This document shows, piece after piece, positions 62,601 through 64,000 of a stretch of 64,000 nt of DNA. The notes under the pieces were generated by a model that ran no database searches, was not told the origin of the DNA, and saw only the letters and a list, made by a program, of their open reading frames with translations. This stretch comes from Liolophura sinensis. Its lineage: Eukaryota; Mollusca; Polyplacophora; Chitonida; Chitonidae. Location of the stretch: NCBI RefSeq assembly GCF_032854445.1, contig NC_088295.1:51441249-51505248 (forward strand). The letters are read 5' to 3'. The translations under genes were made by a program, and so were the position numbers. Numbering within the stretch: the stretch's first letter is position 1; each line of letters opens with the position of its first letter.

Positions 62601-64000
62601 ATCAGCGCTCTTCCTCGTATATTGGTGGTGAGTTCCTGTAAACATATGGCTGGGTATAGAATTCAATAGGCACTCCTCATGACATACAAGTTATAGGTCG
62701 AAGATGATTTGACCGCTGTTCTCTTACCTTACCACAGAATAAACAGCTTACATGAAATACAGAAAGCTTATATCTATGTCAGCAATATTTTTTTTATTCT
62801 TGTGATATACATGGTGGTAGCGATATAACATCCACAGTAACTTGGTCAGTATGATGCTATTATACCACTGTTAAATAACCATAGTATCTATTGATTTCAG
62901 TTTAAAGGAGAAGAAAATTGAAATATCAATTAAATACCACTGAAAAGAGTATGCATTTCCTCGCAGGTGCATGACATAAAAACAATATGTCAATATTTCT
63001 AATATGTACGTCAAGTTGATAAGTTATAAATAAAGTCAGCACCAAAATCTGCTGTGGGCGACTCCATTTTGCCTAAGAACAAGTCCTGAAGTCTTCTGTG
63101 TTAGGAGGAGAATTGCCGTCGGAAACCACCGAAGTGCAGTTCGTACATTTCCGGTAGAACTCTTCTTCCCTGAAGGTAGCGAAGAGTACAGTTCGTTTTC
63201 CGCTTGACGATCGGGAAACCGGAATGTTGAACGTAGGTTCCGAGTTTACACGAACAAGCCGGCAGTTTTAACCACTCTCATTGGCTGAGAGGCAACACAT
63301 CTCAGCATAAATCACAGGGTAGTAAAGATGAAGGACACGATGAACTCAGCGATTTATGCCAGTTTTGCCGTTTTTAGACTTTACGTGTATGACGATGAAA
63401 GATCGCAAAATTATACAGATAGAAAAAAATGTGCTCTTTTTAGCCTATAGCGTCATTGTTTAAATTTTCTTCTCCTTTAACAGTTGTCCAATCTAAATTT
63501 CCAAGTCTTCTAGTGCAGTCAGAAACTATTTTGATCATGACACTACAACACAGGATTGTTTGATCTGGGGTGCATGTTTACAATAGCAATGTCTTCTTTT
63601 CATCATTGGGGATTATGTCTAGGAACCGCCTGTTTGTTTAATGTTTAATGATTAAATTAGATTAGCATTGGGATTATCTTTACGTCCAACATGTCATCGT
63701 TGTCGGTAGTTCGTGTGAATGTCTGTCTAAACAGTTAGTTTGGTCACAGGTCTTGGATTTAAATTTATCTTTTTAGCGCGTTTTCTTCATAACCTATTTT
63801 GTGAAAGAAATGAATGTATTCATGTGGAGATTTGATTTTGTGTCTGGCTACATTTTTCTATGAGATTTTGATTTGAACCAGGATAATACCGGAATCTCCC
63901 CGCTGGTTGATCGCTAACAAGAGACTAGACGAAGCAGAGGAAATCCTGAGGCACGCTGCGCATGTCAACAAGGCCAAGCTTCCGGAAAAACTGTTTGATG
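50512..64000 (+). CDS. SLC22-family organic ion transporter, 5' half (gene continues past window)
   Basis: Exons: alternative first exons 50512-50654 (1a) or 52381-52520 (1b), then 57601-57847, 61149-61252, 61800-61954, 62459-62627 and 63882 onward; phases agree. MFS carrier of the organic cation/carnitine/anion group in the plasma membrane. Evidence: a first membrane helix ending HR at the exon border, then a large Cys-containing extracellular loop of ~80 residues with three N-glycosylation sequons (NDT, NVT, NRT) and the family motif TCDKWTYD. Next come KMDLVC, SDIFGRKK (the conserved loop between TM2 and TM3), NWRYLQ and the hallmark PESPRWL at 63893. About 312 residues are visible of a usual ~550, covering roughly TM1-TM6. 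It resembles the SLC22A4/5 and insect Orct groups; the substrate cannot be assigned. The first intron is expanded by repeats and a virus-like insertion. Confidence 0.95.
50709..50734. repeat. Poly(A) run
   Basis: An uninterrupted run of about 25 A after 'gcgtacagc', followed by a second A-rich stretch. It may be the tail of an unrecognised retroelement or a simple repeat. It lies in the SLC22 first intron. Confidence 0.85.
50796..51010. mobile_element. MITE-like element, 215 bp, long terminal inverted repeats
   Basis: The left arm ccccgggatcacgaaatgat (extending to ~50838) is matched by the reverse complement of the right arm ccccgggatcacgaagtgat, with 'tcaaaattt' still paired some 40 bp in. 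No coding capacity. It lies between SLC22 exons 1a and 1b. Confidence 0.85.
51227..51472 (-). mobile_element. Diverged SINE with target-site duplication
   Basis: Complete but mutated minus-strand copy flanked by the exact duplication aactaatgctata (51214-51226 and 51473-51485). It lies between SLC22 exons 1a and 1b. Confidence 0.9.
52381..52520 (+). CDS. Alternative first coding exon 1b of the SLC22 gene
   Basis: ATG at 52381, 46 whole codons plus 2 bases, donor acag|gtaaac. The protein is clearly paralogous to exon 1a: FGTYQKRIYFLLCLPAITCA against FSTYQKRIYVLLCLPSILCA. The phase-2 donor matches the acceptor at 57601. Confidence 0.87.
52535..52672. repeat. Twin hairpin with shared loop sequence
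   Basis: 52535-52630 is a long imperfect inverted repeat (tcagctccaataaccggctc against gagccggtttttggagctga, with further pairing inward through 'accatgat/atcacggt'). It abuts a second inverted repeat, 52631-52672 (taataataat against attattatta). Both turn around the nearly identical loop gatccattgaaatcac / gatccattaaaatcac. It starts 15 bp after the exon 1b donor. Confidence 0.8.
52870..53265. repeat. ~41-bp minisatellite, about nine units
   Basis: The core is 'ctacgcctgcttgtgcacag', 'ttggtggcagttgctcccgg'. Variants alternate cccggt with tccgac. It lies in the SLC22 first intron. Apparent Cys/Ser/Arg-rich frames here come from the repeat. Confidence 0.9.
53695..53872 (+). mobile_element. 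5'-truncated SINE with target-site duplication
   Basis: Starts at tttctctccagctgtacgtg and runs through the core (interrupted by a C-run) to the acaaataaataaataaac tail. It is flanked by acaaatgcag (53685-53694 and 53873-53882). Confidence 0.9.
54490..54648. repeat. Left flank of a ~40-bp minisatellite interrupted by the virus-like block
   Basis: Degenerate units with 'ggcttcatactgaattgg' and 'acggtttggcctatcctgac'. The same unit resumes at 57214, on the other side of the cassette. Confidence 0.6.
54866..55561 (-). CDS. Virus-like cassette ORF D: 231-residue protein with coiled coil and hydrophobic hairpin
   Basis: Intact intronless frame. The first true ATG is at 55561; a longer version would need a TTG. 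Order of features: an acidic, Pro/Thr-rich N-terminus; a charged predicted coiled coil (QRQLESERDLRRALYKKYR); a 45-residue Gly/Ala/Val-rich stretch that could be two membrane or fusion-like helices (TAGLGLGVAGVGLLTTIIAA); and a basic helical C-terminal half. It starts about 11 bp after the preceding frame stops, as in compact viral genomes. From memory, proteins of this layout recur as multicopy uncharacterised entries in cnidarian and mollusc genomes. I cannot confirm that here, and I assign no function. Confidence 0.6.
   Translation of the reverse strand: MGRLYPAITDEDPTITDDHPLAPTAPTIMVENPPEDVVHAHCLQYISEVQRQLESERDLRRALYKKYRCGVLAAEALDLAMPTAGLGLGVAGVGLLTTIIAAPAVLAMEAAALACGVLNAAGKFVSRRLHAKAKKHNDIRLLAEAKLNSIRAQVSTALSDGVISDVEFKQIVQELKNYSDLKQEIRAKSRKAFNAVEIDESTKKQLIDRGRKLARQELKNLLPNDVLGRAP
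55572..56401 (-). pseudogene. Virus-like cassette ORF C, interrupted by a frame break
   Basis: Starts at ATG 56401 and is open to 55976. A second frame, open from 56096 to a stop at 55572, has no ATG at its left end (only TTG). The two together behave like one gene of roughly 275 codons, broken near 56030-56045 beside G, A and T homopolymers. The visible sequence is rich in Val, Asp and Ser, consistent with a beta-rich structural protein, but no family is recognised. The start overlaps the stop of the upstream gene as ATGA. A programmed frameshift or a sequencing error is an alternative to decay. Confidence 0.5.
56402..57046 (-). pseudogene. Virus-like cassette ORF B, interrupted by a frame break
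   Basis: The best start is ATG at 57046 (MFITLTD); an upstream GTG at 57055 is also in frame. The frame runs to 56552, but the sense changes near 56590, and a different frame stays open to a TGA at 56402 that overlaps the next ATG. The N-terminal part (ALREITFYPNW, later FVHLDELSTSEN) resembles, from memory, a recurrent family of multicopy proteins next to capsid genes in invertebrate Polinton/adintovirus-like elements. That resemblance is unverified. A structural role would be inference. Confidence 0.45.
57057..57218 (+). other. Short open segment at the right edge of the virus-like block, strand uncertain
   Basis: A plus-strand frame from ATG 57057 (MNSEAYRFNREATYKAGAFH) ends at TGA 57217. 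The complementary minus frame is open as well. Position and composition place it in the inserted block. It could be the end of a divergent gene or the 3' piece of a fourth minus-strand gene. No family is recognised. Confidence 0.3.
57214..57500. repeat. Right flank of the ~40-bp minisatellite
   Basis: Units read 'ggcttcatactgacaccgaa', 'tcggtcatagtatagcctt'. Five or six degenerate copies run up to about 57495. It has the same unit as the left flank at 54490-54648. Confidence 0.75.
57888..58041 (+). mobile_element. 5'-truncated SINE with target-site duplication
   Basis: Begins ggccgtacgtgggaaggtct and runs to the caaataaataaataaat tail. It is flanked by acaatgaagtt (57877-57887 and 58042-58052). 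It inserted about 30 bp downstream of the donor of the SLC22 exon at 57601. Confidence 0.93.
58432..59108. repeat. ~41-bp minisatellite, about 16-17 units
   Basis: The core is 'gggcattgtatccaagtgag', 'catggcacaccggggactta'. Variants are gtagcc for gtatcc and gcgtgg for gcatgg. It lies in an SLC22 intron. Open frames of 60-76 codons on both strands are artefacts of the repeat. Confidence 0.94.
59586..60255. repeat. 55-bp minisatellite, about 12 units
   Basis: The core is 'gtataccgtaagacagcagc', 'cgtggcaggtatacctgaca', 'aaccctccacacatt'. Because 55 is not a multiple of three and the unit lacks stops on the minus strand, the minus-strand frames stay open for up to 239 codons. It lies in an SLC22 intron. 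Confidence 0.95.
60316..60589 (-). mobile_element. SINE, full length, with target-site duplication
   Basis: Complete minus-strand copy flanked by tgttaattttat (60312-60323) and tgttgattttat (60590-60601), one mismatch. It lies in an SLC22 intron. Confidence 0.92.
60855..60965. repeat. Three-copy ~45-bp tandem repeat
   Basis: 'ttcttccaagcttacggcta', 'cgattataaaaatgactcag' occurs about three times with changes. It lies in an SLC22 intron. Confidence 0.7.
62901..63480. mobile_element. Non-autonomous TIR element, ~580 bp, with CAG flanks
   Basis: The left end tttaaaggagaagaaaattg is mirrored by the right end (aaattttcttctcctttaa). Both ends are directly flanked by CAG (62898-62900 and 63481-63483), a possible 3-bp target duplication. 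The interior has no long frame. It lies in the SLC22 intron just before the PESPRWL exon. Confidence 0.75.

Overview
This is a 64 kb piece of a eukaryotic nuclear genome. The genes are split by GT-AG introns, the background is AT-rich, and dozens of short interspersed repeats are present. Two tRNA-derived SINE families stand out. One ends in (AAAT)n after a 'cgtaaaacaccaatcaaataaa' type tail. The other ends in (ACTC)n. From memory, both types resemble lophotrochozoan, especially molluscan, SINEs, so a mollusc or close relative is most likely. The species cannot be fixed from the sequence alone.

Four host genes can be supported. (1) 1025-9526, plus strand: the 3' six coding exons of DHDDS, the catalytic subunit of the cis-prenyltransferase that makes dolichol precursor; the first ~60 codons lie left of the window. 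(2) 17388-18860, minus strand: TMEM161, a multi-pass membrane protein whose whole coding sequence sits in one exon. (3) 24655-45823, plus strand: ARMC2, a ciliary/flagellar armadillo-repeat protein. I could thread it through 20 exons whose phases all agree, giving 871 residues. (4) 50512-64000, plus strand: the 5' half of an SLC22 organic ion transporter, with two tandem alternative first coding exons, running off the right edge.

The genes are functionally unrelated. DHDDS and TMEM161 converge on a repeat-filled 8 kb spacer (9.5-17.4 kb). TMEM161 and ARMC2 diverge from a 5.8 kb spacer (18.9-24.65 kb) that carries a palindromic GCGCATGCG motif of NRF1 type and a plausible untranslated first exon of ARMC2.

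The most unusual object is a GC-richer, intronless block at 54.65-57.22 kb, inside the first intron of the SLC22 gene. It holds a compact run of minus-strand reading frames with an ATGA stop/start overlap, interrupted by at least two frame breaks. It sits inside a minisatellite. This looks like a decayed fragment of a DNA virus-like or large Polinton-like mobile element. Other intronic and spacer features include at least four TIR-bearing non-autonomous DNA elements, about fifteen SINE copies (most with target-site duplications), a twin hairpin, and many minisatellites. Two of these minisatellites generate long but meaningless open frames.
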